NCBI RefSeq assembly: GCF_022524485.1
Contig: NZ_JAKXMK010000039.1
Location: 46,692-110,691, forward strand
Direction: 5' to 3'
From: Pseudonocardia alaniniphila
Lineage (GTDB): Bacteria; Actinomycetota; Actinomycetes; Mycobacteriales; Pseudonocardiaceae
DNA length: 64,000 nt
In this document: positions 10,810 through 19,849 of the stretch, in pieces
Numbering within the stretch: the stretch's first letter is position 1
How the letters are laid out: each line of letters opens with the position of its first letter
The notes under the pieces: model-generated
Databases searched by the model: none
Seen by the model: the letters and a program-made list of their open reading frames with translations, nothing else
What the model was told of the DNA's origin: nothing
Program-made: the position numbers and the translations under genes

Positions 10810-11681
10810 AGGAGGCTCACCGCCGCATCCACCGCGCCGGCGACATCGTCGTTGGGTGGATAGAGCAGGGAACGCCCGATCACCAGGCCTTGCACCGTGG
10901 GGAGGGCCAGCGCCTTGCTCCAGCTCGCGAAGGCGGCGTCCTGGTCCTCGGCCACCTCGCCACCGAGGATCAGCGCGGGCAGTGTGGTCGCGGCCATCGC
11001 CCGCTCCATCTCCTCGACGATCGGCACTTTCAGCCACGTGTATGCGGACGTCGTGCCCAGGCCCGCCGCCACGCACGTTGCGCGGATCATGGCCTCGGTC
11101 GTGAGCTCGTTGCGGACGCGCCCGTCCACGCGGTGGGAGATGAAGGGCTCGACCATGGCTATCAGGCCGTGCCTCGCCAGCTCGCCGATGGCCTTCGCGC
11201 CTGCCTCCAGCGTGGCGGCCGTCGCGGGGTCCGCGGGGTCGATGCGGATGAGCATCTTGCCGCCCTCGAACCCGGTCGCGGTGAGGCTCTTCGCGTCGTA
11301 GGCGGTGAAGCGGTCGTCGATCTCGAACGTGGTGCCGGCCAGCCCGCCGCGGTTCATCGACCCGACCACGACCTTGTCGTCGAGGGCGCGGAGCAACAGG
11401 AGGTCCTCGAGGATGTCCGGAGTGCCGAGCACCCCGTTCACGCCGGGACGGGACAGCGCGAGGCACAGCCGGTCGAGCAGGTCACGCCGATCGGCCATGG
11501 CCAGCGCGCGGCCACCGGCCCGCAGCGCGCCGCGAGCAGGGTGGTCGGCGGCGATCATCATGAGCCTGCCGTGCTCGCCGAGCAGCGAGCCGGGCCTGCG
11601 TCGGTGGGCCGCGGCCTCGGCCACGGCCTGTGGCCTGCGCACGCGGCTGTCGATCAGGTCGCGGAGCTGATCCTCACGCAC
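10806..11681 (-). CDS. Cgl0159-like (beta/alpha)8 aldolase of inositol operons
   Basis: A 291-residue protein related to class I DeoC/LacD-type aldolases. It carries MMIAADHPARGAL near residue 42, GKMLIRIDP, and LKVPIVEEMERAM with the lysine region used for Schiff-base chemistry. The family is found in corynebacterial and other actinobacterial iol clusters. It is thought to cleave 2-deoxy-5-keto-gluconate-6-phosphate to dihydroxyacetone phosphate and malonate semialdehyde, replacing IolJ. The GTG start at 11679-11681 lies inside the last codons of iolC (8-bp overlap). The iolJ role is inferred, since no other aldolase is in the cluster. Confidence 0.78.
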   Translation of the reverse strand: MREDQLRDLIDSRVRRPQAVAEAAAHRRRPGSLLGEHGRLMMIAADHPARGALRAGGRALAMADRRDLLDRLCLALSRPGVNGVLGTPDILEDLLLLRALDDKVVVGSMNRGGLAGTTFEIDDRFTAYDAKSLTATGFEGGKMLIRIDPADPATAATLEAGAKAIGELARHGLIAMVEPFISHRVDGRVRNELTTEAMIRATCVAAGLGTTSAYTWLKVPIVEEMERAMAATTLPALILGGEVAEDQDAAFASWSKALALPTVQGLVIGRSLLYPPNDDVAGAVDAAVSLL

Positions 11682-12624
11682 CGATGACCTCCCGGAGCCC
11701 GGCTTCGACCTCATCGGTAGTGGGCATGGCGTCGGAACAGGCGAGCCTGCCCGCGACGATCGCACCGGCGGCGTTGCAGAACCGCATCGCCCGCTCGAGA
11801 TCCCACCGGGAGAGCAGGGCGTGGCACAGCGCGCCACCGAAGGCGTCGCCCGCTCCGAGGCCGTTCACCACCTCCACCGGCATCGGCGGCACCTGCACCT
11901 TGGCGGAGCCGTCCGACGCCAGCACACCGGCCGGGCCCTGCTTGACGACGGCGAGCTCGACGCCTGCGTCGTGCAGTGCCTCCGCGGCGGCGTGTGGCTC
12001 GCTGACCCCGACCGCGGTCTCGCATTCGTCGAGGTTGCCGACGGCGACCGTCACGTGCGGCAGTGCCTCCTGCATCCACCGGCGGGCCTCCTCCCGGGAG
12101 GGCCAGAACATCGGCCGGTAGTCCAGGTCGAGAACGGTGATCCCGCGCCGGTTCCGCTCCCGTAGCGCAGCGAGGGTGGCGCCGCGGCTCGGCTCCTGCG
12201 AGAGACCGGTGCCGGTCACCCAGAAGATGTCAGCCGCTCGCACGGCGTCCATGTCGAGCTCGTCGGTGCGGATCTCCAGGTCGGGAGCCTTGGGGAGGCG
12301 GTAGAAGTAGAGCGGGAAGTCGTCGGGCGGGAAGATCTCGCAGAACGTCACCGGGGTCGGCAGCTCGGGCACCGCCGTGACGTACCGGTCGTCCACGCCG
12401 TAGCCGCGTAGGGCGTCGTGCAGGAACTCTCCGAACGGGTCCTCCCCGGTCCGGGTGATCACCGCGCTGCGTCTGCCGTGGCGGGCCGCTGCGACCGCGA
12501 CGTTCGACGCGCTTCCCCCGAGGTACTTGCCGAACGTCTGCACCTCGCGCAGTGAAACCCCGATCTGGAGCGGGTAGATGTCCACCCCGATCCGCCCCAT
12601 GGTGAGCACCTCGAGGGCGCTCAT
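11674..12624 (-). CDS. iolC: 5-dehydro-2-deoxygluconokinase (PfkB family)
   Basis: A 316-residue ribokinase/PfkB sugar kinase phosphorylating 2-deoxy-5-keto-gluconate. The substrate side shows MGRIGVDIYPLQIGVSL and GKYLGGSASNVAVAAAR. The ATP/catalytic motif is NGLGAGDAFGGAL with the general-base Asp. The start MSALEVLTMGRIGVD is at ATG 12622-12624. It is the first gene of the operon, about 100 nt from the proposed transcription start. The frame runs further upstream but without kinase homology. Confidence 0.9.
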   Translation of the reverse strand: MSALEVLTMGRIGVDIYPLQIGVSLREVQTFGKYLGGSASNVAVAAARHGRRSAVITRTGEDPFGEFLHDALRGYGVDDRYVTAVPELPTPVTFCEIFPPDDFPLYFYRLPKAPDLEIRTDELDMDAVRAADIFWVTGTGLSQEPSRGATLAALRERNRRGITVLDLDYRPMFWPSREEARRWMQEALPHVTVAVGNLDECETAVGVSEPHAAAEALHDAGVELAVVKQGPAGVLASDGSAKVQVPPMPVEVVNGLGAGDAFGGALCHALLSRWDLERAMRFCNAAGAIVAGRLACSDAMPTTDEVEAGLREVIGA

Positions 12625-12733
12625 GCGGTCGTTCCCGGCGTATGGCGGTCCCGGCCCCGCGTCGGCCCCGGCGTCATCGTCGCTGTCCTCCCGTTCGGGT
12701 TGTGGTCCGGGAGTGACCCGGAACACTCGGACA

Positions 12734-12762
12734 GATGTACTCTGACCTGCGAAACCTGTCAA
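12734..12762 (-). promoter_or_regulatory. Promoter of the inositol operon
   Basis: On the minus strand a perfect -35 box TTGACA (12762-12757) is followed after 17 bp by TACATC (12739-12734) as -10. Transcription would start near 12727, about 100 nt before iolC. The -35 box lies inside the inverted repeat noted next. Confidence 0.6.
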
Positions 12763-12777
12763 CACTTTGTCCTGACA
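12757..12777. promoter_or_regulatory. Candidate operator of the divergent GntR regulator
   Basis: The inverted repeat TGTCA-N11-TGACA covers the -35 box of the iol promoter. It lies about 25 bp before the regulator's own start. A dimeric winged-helix repressor binding here would block the operon and could autoregulate. The link is by position and symmetry only. Confidence 0.55.
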
Positions 12778-12802
12778 TAGAGGTCTGAAGGAGTGCTGAG
12801 GC

Positions 12803-13558
12803 GTGGAACGTTCGGCGCCAGTAAGCCTGGTCCCGGAGATGGGTTTGGACCGGACCAGCCCGGTCCCGCTGTACTTCCAGGTGGCGAGCAGGGTGCAGCA
12901 ACTGATCGAGAGCGGGGAGATGCCGGTCGGCGGCAGGCTGGAGAACGAGGTGGAGCTGGCCGAGCGCCTCGGGGTCTCCCGGCCCACGATCCGCCGGGCA
13001 GTGCAGTACCTCGTGGAGCGGGGCGTGCTCGTCCGCAAACGGGGTGCAGGCACGCAGATCGTCCACCCGAAGGTCCGCCGCCCCGTCGAGCTGACGAGCC
13101 TCTACGACGACCTCGCCAAGACGGGACAGAAGCCGCGCACCGAGGTGCAGACGCTCCGGGTGGGGCCCGCGCCCGACCACGTGGCGGAGGCACTCGGCCT
13201 GGACTGCAACGCCCACGTGACATGGATCGAGCGGTTGCGGTTCGCCGACGGCGAGCCGCTCGCGATCATGCACAACGCCGTGCCGGTGGACGTACTACCG
13301 CTGAGCCGCGCCGACCTCGAGAGGCACGGGCTCTACGAGCTGCTGCGGGCAGCGGGGTACGCGCCACGCATGGCTAGCCAGGTGGTGGGGGCGAGAGTCG
13401 CCACCACGGCCGAGGCCAGGATGCTCGGCGACGTCAGAGGTGCGCCGCTGCTCACCATGACGCGCACGGCATGGGATGCAAGCGGTCAAGCAGTGGAGTA
13501 CGGCTCACACATCTACCGCGCGACCCGCTATGCGTTCGAGCTCACGCTCTCGACGTGA
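12803..13558 (+). CDS. GntR/HutC-family regulator of the inositol operon
   Basis: A 251-residue regulator. The N-terminal winged helix covers roughly residues 20-88 (PLYFQVASRVQQLIESGEM, ERLGVSRPTIRRAVQYLVER). The C-terminal UTRA ligand domain begins near residue 95 and has HVTWIERLRFADGEPLAI. The start is GTG 12803 with AAGGAG 9-10 bases upstream. It is divergent from iolC, which suggests a repressor released by an inositol catabolite. It stands alone on its strand and ends before a hairpin. Confidence 0.85.
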   Translation: MERSAPVSLVPEMGLDRTSPVPLYFQVASRVQQLIESGEMPVGGRLENEVELAERLGVSRPTIRRAVQYLVERGVLVRKRGAGTQIVHPKVRRPVELTSLYDDLAKTGQKPRTEVQTLRVGPAPDHVAEALGLDCNAHVTWIERLRFADGEPLAIMHNAVPVDVLPLSRADLERHGLYELLRAAGYAPRMASQVVGARVATTAEARMLGDVRGAPLLTMTRTAWDASGQAVEYGSHIYRATRYAFELTLST

Positions 13559-13582
13559 CGCACTCCCGCTCCGCGTAGCCGT

Positions 13583-13625
13583 CGTGGCTCGGTCGGGCAC
13601 ATACCGGGTGCTCGACCGAACCACG
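13583..13625. terminator. Hairpin between convergent genes
   Basis: Two 17-base arms (13583-13599 and 13609-13625) pair at 15 positions, and the other two can form G-U. The loop is 9 nt. It sits between the GntR stop and the DUF3073 stop, so it can serve both strands. There is no T-tract, which is common in actinobacteria. Confidence 0.6.
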
Positions 13626-13648
13626 GACAGGGCCCGAAGGCCCGGCGG

Positions 13649-13861
13649 TCAGCGGTACCGGCGGCTCGGGGCCTCGTCCTCGTCGTCCGCCTCGGGGGCG
13701 TACGGGTCGGCGTAGTCGTCCTCGTCACCACCACCGTTGCGAGGTGCCGCCGTCCCACTCCCGATCTCACGCTGCAGCGCGTCGAGATCCATGGTGGGGG
13801 AGCTGTACTTGAGCTCTCGGGCCACCTTCGTCTGCTTGGCCTTGGCTCGTCCGCGCCCCAT
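13649..13861 (-). CDS. DUF3073 protein
   Basis: A 70-residue conserved actinobacterial protein starting MGRGRAKAKQTKVARELKY. It continues SSPTMDLDALQREI and ends in an acidic tail (EDDYADPYAPEADDEDE). The positively charged start and acidic tail define DUF3073; its function is unknown. GGGGGA lies a few bases before the ATG at 13861. It matches the position of Rv0810c in mycobacteria (from memory). Confidence 0.88.
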   Translation of the reverse strand: MGRGRAKAKQTKVARELKYSSPTMDLDALQREIGSGTAAPRNGGGDEDDYADPYAPEADDEDEAPSRRYR

Positions 13862-14086
13862 GGCTGGTCCCCCTTACAACAGGGAAGGGGCGGCCGGATA
13901 GCTCGGCGGCCCCATTCACATCTCATCAATGTCCTGGTGACCACCGTACCTTGCGGACGGGCCGGTGTGCGATGTGGCACCGGTTGTGTGATTTCGGACG
14001 CTCCATGTCGGCGGGACGCGAAGCGCCACGGATAACCCACGGCATGACGAACGGTGCGATGTTCGCAGGTGGAAGCCGCCGGGCTG

Positions 14087-15283
14087 CTAGGCGTCGGCGT
14101 GGTGGTGCATGACGGGCTCGGCCAGCCGGCGCAGTGTGACGAACGCGGCCAGCGCAGCGGCGCCACCCATCGCCAGCATCACGGGCAGGCCGGCGATCTC
14201 GGCGACCAGGCCGCCGAGGGCGGGCGCAGCCGCCGCCCCGACGTAGTTGGCGGTGTTGGACACGGCCATCGCGGTGGCGGCCCGGTCCGGCGGCGCGAGC
14301 TCCCCCGCCGCGGTGAAGACCAGGCCGTTCCAGCTGATGGCGGTCGCGGCCGCAGGCACGAGGATTGCGGCCAGCAGCGGCGCCGGGCCCGGTTCCAGCG
14401 CCGCGGCCAGGCCGAACCCGACGGCGGACGCCAGCGCGATGATGCGCAGCGGTCCCAGCCTGCTCGCCACCTTGTCCGACCACACGCCGTTGCCCAGCCG
14501 GCCCGCCGCCCCCAGTACCTGGGCGAGTGCCAGCAGCCCGCCGGCAAGGCCGAGAGACAGGCCCGCGCCGTCGTGCAGCACCTCGACGAGGAACACCGAG
14601 CCGAGGAACTGCGGCACGACGAGCAGTAGCCCACTCAGGCTGAGCCGGAGCAGCCGCCGGTCGGCCATCACGGCCAGGGTGCTCGTGGTCGGGCGGGTGC
14701 CACGGGCGGGTCGTCCGGGCGGTTCGCGCACCCAGATCGCCACCGCCACCGCGGCGACGAGACACGTGAGGGCGAGAGCCACGAACACCGCGGGAATGCC
14801 CCACACGCGCGAGATCGGGGGCAGCGAGACCGCGGCGAGCGCCGTGCCGATGGGCACCGACGTCTGCCGGACGGCCATGGCCATGCCCCGGCGCGCGGTC
14901 GGGAACCAGGTGAGCACCGCCCGGCCGCTGGCGGCGTTCACGCTCGCGCCGGACGCCCCCGCGAGGAGGAGGAGCACGCCGGCGACGACCGGGTTGCTCG
15001 CGAGGGCCGTGCCACCCAGTGCAGCGGCAGAGCCGAGCAGTCCGATGGTCATCACACCGCGCTCGCCGAACCGGTCGGCTGCGCCGCCCCATGTGATCAG
15101 GGTGAGGACGAGACCGACCGAGATCGCGCCGATCAGCGCGCCGACGCCCGCCAGGCCGAGCCCGAAGTGGTCACGAAGGGCGGGGGTGACGGCGGAGAGA
15201 CCGAGGAAGTAGGTGGCTGTGGCGGCCTGCGCGACGGTTCCCACCGCGAGCACCACCCATCGGTACCCGCTGTCCGTCCCCAC
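14087..15283 (-). CDS. MFS transporter
   Basis: A 398-residue polytopic protein with about 12 hydrophobic segments. The MFS loop 2-3 pattern appears as WGGAADRFGERGVMTIGLLG near residue 65. The start MGTDSGYRWVVLAVGTVAQA is typical of the family. The substrate cannot be told. It is transcribed alone between DUF3073 and ygfZ, with 93 bp to the latter. Confidence 0.85.
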   Translation of the reverse strand: MGTDSGYRWVVLAVGTVAQAATATYFLGLSAVTPALRDHFGLGLAGVGALIGAISVGLVLTLITWGGAADRFGERGVMTIGLLGSAAALGGTALASNPVVAGVLLLLAGASGASVNAASGRAVLTWFPTARRGMAMAVRQTSVPIGTALAAVSLPPISRVWGIPAVFVALALTCLVAAVAVAIWVREPPGRPARGTRPTTSTLAVMADRRLLRLSLSGLLLVVPQFLGSVFLVEVLHDGAGLSLGLAGGLLALAQVLGAAGRLGNGVWSDKVASRLGPLRIIALASAVGFGLAAALEPGPAPLLAAILVPAAATAISWNGLVFTAAGELAPPDRAATAMAVSNTANYVGAAAAPALGGLVAEIAGLPVMLAMGGAAALAAFVTLRRLAEPVMHHHADA

Positions 15284-15376
15284 GCGATCCGACCGTACGC
15301 GGGCGTCCCGCTGGTCAGGAGATCTTTCCCATGGGGTGGACTGTGGGACGCGGCACCGAGCGCAGGTCCGCCCTGG

Positions 15377-16462
15377 TCAGCCTCGCAGTCCGCTTCTGAT
15401 CTGGGCCGCGCGCCCGGGTGGGGGCGTGTCGTCCTCCGGCGGCACCGAGGTGGGGTCGATCGCGGCCGGTGCGATCCGGTCGTCGACCCCGGCCACCAGT
15501 TCGGCGTCCACCGGAACCGACCGTTTGACCAGGGCCAGCGCCACCGGGCCGAGCTCGTGGTGCAGCACAACCGTGCCCGCCCTGCCGACCGGCCGGCCGT
15601 CGCGCACCACCGGGTCGCCGGGCATTGGCAGGCGCTCGTCACCCCCGTCGAGGTGCAGCAACACGAGCCGACGCGGTGGGCGGCCGAGGTTCGCCACCCG
15701 CGCGACCGTCTCCTGGCCGCGGTAGCAGCCCTTCGTCAGGTGCACGGCCGAGCCGATCCAGCCCACCTCGTGGGGGATGGTGCGGTCGTCGGTGTCGACG
15801 TGCAGCCGGGGTCGCAGGGCCTCCACGCGCAGCGCCTCGAACGCCATGGTGCCCGCCGGTCGCGCACCGGCGGCCACGAGCCGCTCCCACCATGTGGACA
15901 GAGCGTCCCGCGGAACGAGCAGGTCCGCCGCGTCGGTGCCCGGCCACGGCATCCGTCGCATCACGCCCCCGTCGGGCAGTGCCAGCGCGCCGTGTGTCTC
16001 CGGAACGTCGACTCCCGCCGCCGCCAGCACGTCGGCCGTGGCCGGTCCGACGACACTGAGAACCGCCAGCTCGTCGGTGGCGTCGCGAGGCTCGACCTTC
16101 GACCAGAACACCATCTTCTGGAGGTAGGCGAGCAATTCGGGGACGTCGCCGGGCTCGGTGTCGAGGTAGACGGTGTCGCGGGTGTGCGCGACCACCATGT
16201 GGTGCAGCACGCGCCCGTTGATGTCGAGCACGAGCGCCTCGGTGCCGGTGTCGGCGGGCAGTTCGCTCACGTGCTGGGTGAGCAGCAGGTGCAGCCAGCT
16301 CAGCCGGTCCTCGCCCGTCACGGCGATGACGCCGCGGTGCCCACGGTCGACCACAGCGGCTGTTCGGGCCATGGCCCGCTGCTCTGCCAGCGGATCGCCG
16401 CGGTGGGCGGGAACCTGGGGGTCGGAGTCGGCGCCGGGAAGCGTCTCCTCGTGCGCGTTCAT
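15377..16462 (-). CDS. ygfZ: YgfZ/GcvT-like folate-binding protein
   Basis: A 361-residue tetrahydrofolate-binding protein implicated in Fe-S cluster assembly or repair in bacteria. The diagnostic motif KGCYRGQETVAR is near residue 255, with the conserved Cys. The GcvT-like N-terminal domain begins GVIAVTGEDRLSWLHLLLTQ. The C-terminal tail (PPEDDTPPPGRAAQ) is low complexity. The ATG at 16460-16462 overlaps the fur stop, so the two genes are coupled. Confidence 0.9.
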   Translation of the reverse strand: MNAHEETLPGADSDPQVPAHRGDPLAEQRAMARTAAVVDRGHRGVIAVTGEDRLSWLHLLLTQHVSELPADTGTEALVLDINGRVLHHMVVAHTRDTVYLDTEPGDVPELLAYLQKMVFWSKVEPRDATDELAVLSVVGPATADVLAAAGVDVPETHGALALPDGGVMRRMPWPGTDAADLLVPRDALSTWWERLVAAGARPAGTMAFEALRVEALRPRLHVDTDDRTIPHEVGWIGSAVHLTKGCYRGQETVARVANLGRPPRRLVLLHLDGGDERLPMPGDPVVRDGRPVGRAGTVVLHHELGPVALALVKRSVPVDAELVAGVDDRIAPAAIDPTSVPPEDDTPPPGRAAQIRSGLRG

Positions 16463-16920
16463 GACAGCTCCGAAGATGTGGGACGGCAGTCACTGCAGGT
16501 GCCGGACAGGGCGATGTGCGAGGCGTCGAGCTCGAAACCGATCTCGCTGCGCAACCGGTTCGCGAGGTCGTCCATCAGGTCGGTGGCGGCTTCGGTGACC
16601 GTGCCGCAGGAGTGGCAGACCAGGTGGACGTGCTCGTGTTCCTGCTCGGAGTAGGTGGGTGCGCCGTGGCCGAGGTGCGTGTGCCGCACCAGCCCGATGC
16701 GCTCCATCAGATCCAGCGTGCGATAGATCGTGGTGATGTTGACCGCGGGCGCGGCCCGCTGGACCTGCGCACAGATCTGCTCCGGCGTGGCGTGCCCGAG
16801 CTCACGTACGGCGTCGAGCACCAGTTGCCGTTGCGGGGTCATTCGGAGGCCACGCTGGTGGAGTGTCCGGCGTAGCGCCGATGATCCGCCGGCGGGATCG
16901 AGCATCGACGGGGTGTCCAT
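16459..16920 (-). CDS. Fur-family metalloregulator
   Basis: A 153-residue regulator. The winged helix covers about residues 15-85 (MTPQRQLVLDAVRELGHATP, ITTIYRTLDLMERIGL). The dimerisation domain carries metal-ligand motifs: HEHVHLVCHSCG (HxH plus CxxC) and GTCSDC. The two CxxC pairs would form the structural zinc site, as in FurB/Zur and other Fur proteins. I start at MDTPSMLD (16920); a start six residues later is possible. It is coupled to ygfZ. Whether it senses Zn or Fe cannot be told. Confidence 0.85.
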   Translation of the reverse strand: MDTPSMLDPAGGSSALRRTLHQRGLRMTPQRQLVLDAVRELGHATPEQICAQVQRAAPAVNITTIYRTLDLMERIGLVRHTHLGHGAPTYSEQEHEHVHLVCHSCGTVTEAATDLMDDLANRLRSEIGFELDASHIALSGTCSDCRPTSSELS

Positions 16921-17014
16921 CAACTTGATGGTAGGCCGTCGGCGGCGTCGTGGTTTCGGACACCGCGCACTGTCGCGCCCGAACCGCCCACCCGGGGAGA
17001 GTCTCCGCTCCCGG

Positions 17015-17020
17015 TATACT
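17015..17020 (+). promoter_or_regulatory. Possible -10 box (TATACT) before the DivIVA-domain gene
   Basis: TATACT stands out in GC-rich sequence 90 bp before the start at 17110. No convincing -35 is visible, so this is a weak call. Confidence 0.35.
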
Positions 17021-17109
17021 CCGTAGGGGTGAACGGACAAGTCTGACCGCGACCATCTACCTACCCTCGGCGAAATGCAGGGTGACCATACGCTCGGGAG
17101 GGGCCGACG

Positions 17110-18525
17110 ATGACGACTGACGCGGGAGCGCCTGGCGCCCCACGGTTCGATGTCGTCCTTCGCGGTTACGACCGCCGGCAGGTGGACGAGCACGTGGCCC
17201 GTCTGCAGCGCGTCATCGCCAGGATGCGGGCCGACCTGGAACTGGCGCGCAGCCAGCCTCTCCCGGTCGTTGCGCAGCAGGGTGGCGGCCACCCTGGGCC
17301 CGGCCAGCAGGCTCCGCCCGGTGCGCGGCCGCGCCCCACGCCGCGGCCACGGCCCGGCGGGCCCGTGCCGCCCGGCGAGTCGCCGGACATGATCGGCAGT
17401 TTCACCGATCGCATGCAGAGCATCCTGCAGGCCGCCGAGGACGAGGCCGCGGAGATCCGCAAGAAGGCCCACGCCGCCGCGCGCGCCGAGCAGGAGACCG
17501 TCCGGGCACAGCTCGCCGACATGGTCCGCCAGCGCGACGCCGTGCTCGCCGAGCTCACCCGCATGCGTGGCCAGCTCGAAGGCCTGCTCGCGGCGCCCAC
17601 CGCCCGGATCACCCTCCCACCCCGTGAGGGAGCCCCGTCCCCTGCGGCCCGGCAGCGCGACGGCTCCGGCGCGCCCAAGCCAGGTCCGGCGCCGGCGTCT
17701 TCCACGGGCGGCCCGGCCTCCAGTGCCCGCCCCGCCTCTCCGCCGCCTGCCCCGGCCGGCCGCAGCGCCGGTGCGTCGCAGGCCGACGGCGGCCCCGCAC
17801 GTCCCACTCAGGGTGGTCCGTCCCGTCCGCCCGCCGCACCGGCCCGGAGCGGGTCGGCGGCTCCGGGTGGTACGGGCGGGGGTGAGCCTTCGGCCAACCG
17901 GCCGGCGACCCGCCCCGACGCCCCTGCGAGCCCCAAGGCCGAGCCGGCCGCCGCGCAGAGCGACTCGCGCAGCCCGTCGCCCGCGGCCGCGCGCGGCGAG
18001 TCCGGCGCGAACACATCCTCCGGTGCCGATCGCGGTTCCTCGTCCTCTCCGTCGCAGGGCAAGACCGCGGCACACCGCCTGCCGACCGGCGGCTATCAGG
18101 CGGTCGTGTCGTCCGTCGAGCAGTCCGGATCGATGCGTCCCAGCACCGAGCCCGAGCCGGAACCGGGCGACCTGTTCCGTCCGGTCGCCGGCCGTCCTGG
18201 CGACGAACAGCAGGCTTCGGAACGCACCACCGCGGTGCCGCAAGTCCGCCCTCCCGAGAAGTCCGGCACGGCTCCGGTCACCGACGGTCAGGGGCGCACT
18301 AACGTCCCTGTGGACTCAACCGTCAAGGTGAATTCGGTTCGCCCTCCGGGGGCCCAGGACGCGGGGCGATTCGGCTCCCCGCCAGGGGCACCTCCAAACC
18401 GTGGTGAGCAGAAGAACCCACGGTCGGACGAGGCCAAGGACGGCCTGCGCGGTGATGGAGGCCCCGGTGGAGCGGGTAGTCCGGATCGCTCAGGACGATC
18501 TCCGTCGGCGTCACGCACCGGCTGA
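17110..18525 (+). CDS. DivIVA-domain protein with long Pro/Ala/Ser-rich tail
   Basis: A 471-residue protein. The N-terminal DivIVA-like segment (RFDVVLRGYDRRQVDEHVAR) and coiled coil cover about residues 12-50. A second coiled coil near 100-160 has many Ala, Glu and Arg residues (EDEAAEIRKKAHAAARAEQE). From about residue 170 to the end the protein is low-complexity and disordered. The architecture resembles actinobacterial Wag31-like polar or cell-wall scaffold proteins, but it is not Wag31 itself. The ATG at 17110 follows GGGAGGGG. It is divergent from fur. Function unknown beyond a likely structural role. Confidence 0.75.
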   Translation: MTTDAGAPGAPRFDVVLRGYDRRQVDEHVARLQRVIARMRADLELARSQPLPVVAQQGGGHPGPGQQAPPGARPRPTPRPRPGGPVPPGESPDMIGSFTDRMQSILQAAEDEAAEIRKKAHAAARAEQETVRAQLADMVRQRDAVLAELTRMRGQLEGLLAAPTARITLPPREGAPSPAARQRDGSGAPKPGPAPASSTGGPASSARPASPPPAPAGRSAGASQADGGPARPTQGGPSRPPAAPARSGSAAPGGTGGGEPSANRPATRPDAPASPKAEPAAAQSDSRSPSPAAARGESGANTSSGADRGSSSSPSQGKTAAHRLPTGGYQAVVSSVEQSGSMRPSTEPEPEPGDLFRPVAGRPGDEQQASERTTAVPQVRPPEKSGTAPVTDGQGRTNVPVDSTVKVNSVRPPGAQDAGRFGSPPGAPPNRGEQKNPRSDEAKDGLRGDGGPGGAGSPDRSGRSPSASRTG

Positions 18526-18570
18526 CAACGATTGCGCACAGTGACCCGGTAAGGACTACCGTGCGCAGTC

Positions 18571-19656
18571 ATGCAACTGCCCATGGCAAACGGGCTGGTC
18601 CCGGCGGGTGTGGCCGTGATGGTGGCCGTCGCGATCATCCTGCTGATCCTGGTCGCGCTGCGCCGCAGACGCCCCTTCGGCGCCGCGCCCCTGAGACACC
18701 CGAGCCTGAACGGCTGGCCCGGCGCCACCGCGCACCGCGCCGTCCGCTCCGAGCCGTCGCTGATGCCCCCGTCGTTCCTCGACCGGCCGAGCCGTCAGGA
18801 GCCGGCGCCCCTCTTCGTGGCACCGGCATTCGCGGCGGCGGAGGTCGCCGCGGCCACGGCTGCGCAAGCGGCGCAGCAGGCCACGACGGTGGCGGGAGGG
18901 CGACCCGATGCGCTGACGCCGTCGGACACCTTCACCCGAACCCCGGGCACTGACACCGTCGCTCGTCCGGCGGACCGGCCGTCGGGCGAGGCATCCGCCG
19001 TCGTCGGACTGGGCGCGGTCGGAGCGGACGCCCCGGACCTCGTCACCGGGCTGGACGGCCTCGACGGCATCGACACCGTCGGTCGCAAGACCTGGAAGCC
19101 GGCCAACGGCCAGGATCCGGCCGGGCGCACGGATGCGGGCCGACGGTCCTCCCCGGCCGACACTGCAGGGTCCGGCCGCTCGGTGGCCGCGGCGGTCGCG
19201 CAGGCGTTCGCCGTGCGAGCCGCGGCGGCCAAGCGCAACGGGATCGAGCATCGCAGCGGGATCGACGACAAGATCAACGGGACCGACCAAGGCAACCGGA
19301 TCGACCAGCGGTTGGGCAGCGTGGACCGGGGCTCGACCCCGTCGGATCCCGGGCCCGCGGATGCGTCGACACCGCCCCAGCCGCCGCCCCCGCCTGCGCC
19401 GTCCGCCCCGCCCGCCCTGGCTCAGCCGTCCTTTGCGCGCGCCGACGCACGGGACAGGCTGCTCGCCGTGCTCCTCGACGATCCGGCACGAGCGGTCGGT
19501 GCCGCCGCCGAGCTGGAAGCGTGCCGTACCCAGCTCCAGGATGTGCTGCAGCGGCTGGCCGGCAGCGGCCTGCGTCCGGAGCAGCTCGCCCGGCTCGCCG
19601 GCCTCCCGGTCGACGAGGTGCGTGCCCTGGTGACGCCCGCTTCGCCTATGAACTAG
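18571..19656 (+). CDS. Hypothetical single-pass membrane protein
   Basis: A 361-residue protein not recognised. One transmembrane helix (residues about 10-30, VPAGVAVMVAVAIILLILVA) is followed by RRRRP, so the long remainder should be cytoplasmic. The middle is low-complexity (many Asp, Ala and Pro). A compact alpha-helical segment closes the protein (RDRLLAVLLDDPARAVGAAA to LPVDEVRALVTP). It lies 45 bp downstream of the DivIVA-domain gene on the same strand. A shared envelope or growth role is possible but unproven. Confidence 0.6.
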   Translation: MQLPMANGLVPAGVAVMVAVAIILLILVALRRRRPFGAAPLRHPSLNGWPGATAHRAVRSEPSLMPPSFLDRPSRQEPAPLFVAPAFAAAEVAAATAAQAAQQATTVAGGRPDALTPSDTFTRTPGTDTVARPADRPSGEASAVVGLGAVGADAPDLVTGLDGLDGIDTVGRKTWKPANGQDPAGRTDAGRRSSPADTAGSGRSVAAAVAQAFAVRAAAAKRNGIEHRSGIDDKINGTDQGNRIDQRLGSVDRGSTPSDPGPADASTPPQPPPPPAPSAPPALAQPSFARADARDRLLAVLLDDPARAVGAAAELEACRTQLQDVLQRLAGSGLRPEQLARLAGLPVDEVRALVTPASPMN

Positions 19657-19849
19657 TGCCGAGGAAACGAGGTCGTCTTACCCGCCTCCGACGACAGCGC
19701 AGCCCAGGCGGCGCCTCGCGGCGTTGTCGTCGGCGCCGATCCAACAGCGGTATCCGCCTTGCGATTGCCCGGGTGCGGGTGTCCCGCAGGGACACTGTCG
19801 CCTGGACACCGGATCCGGGCAAGGAACCCCGTTTCCGCGACACTAGGGC

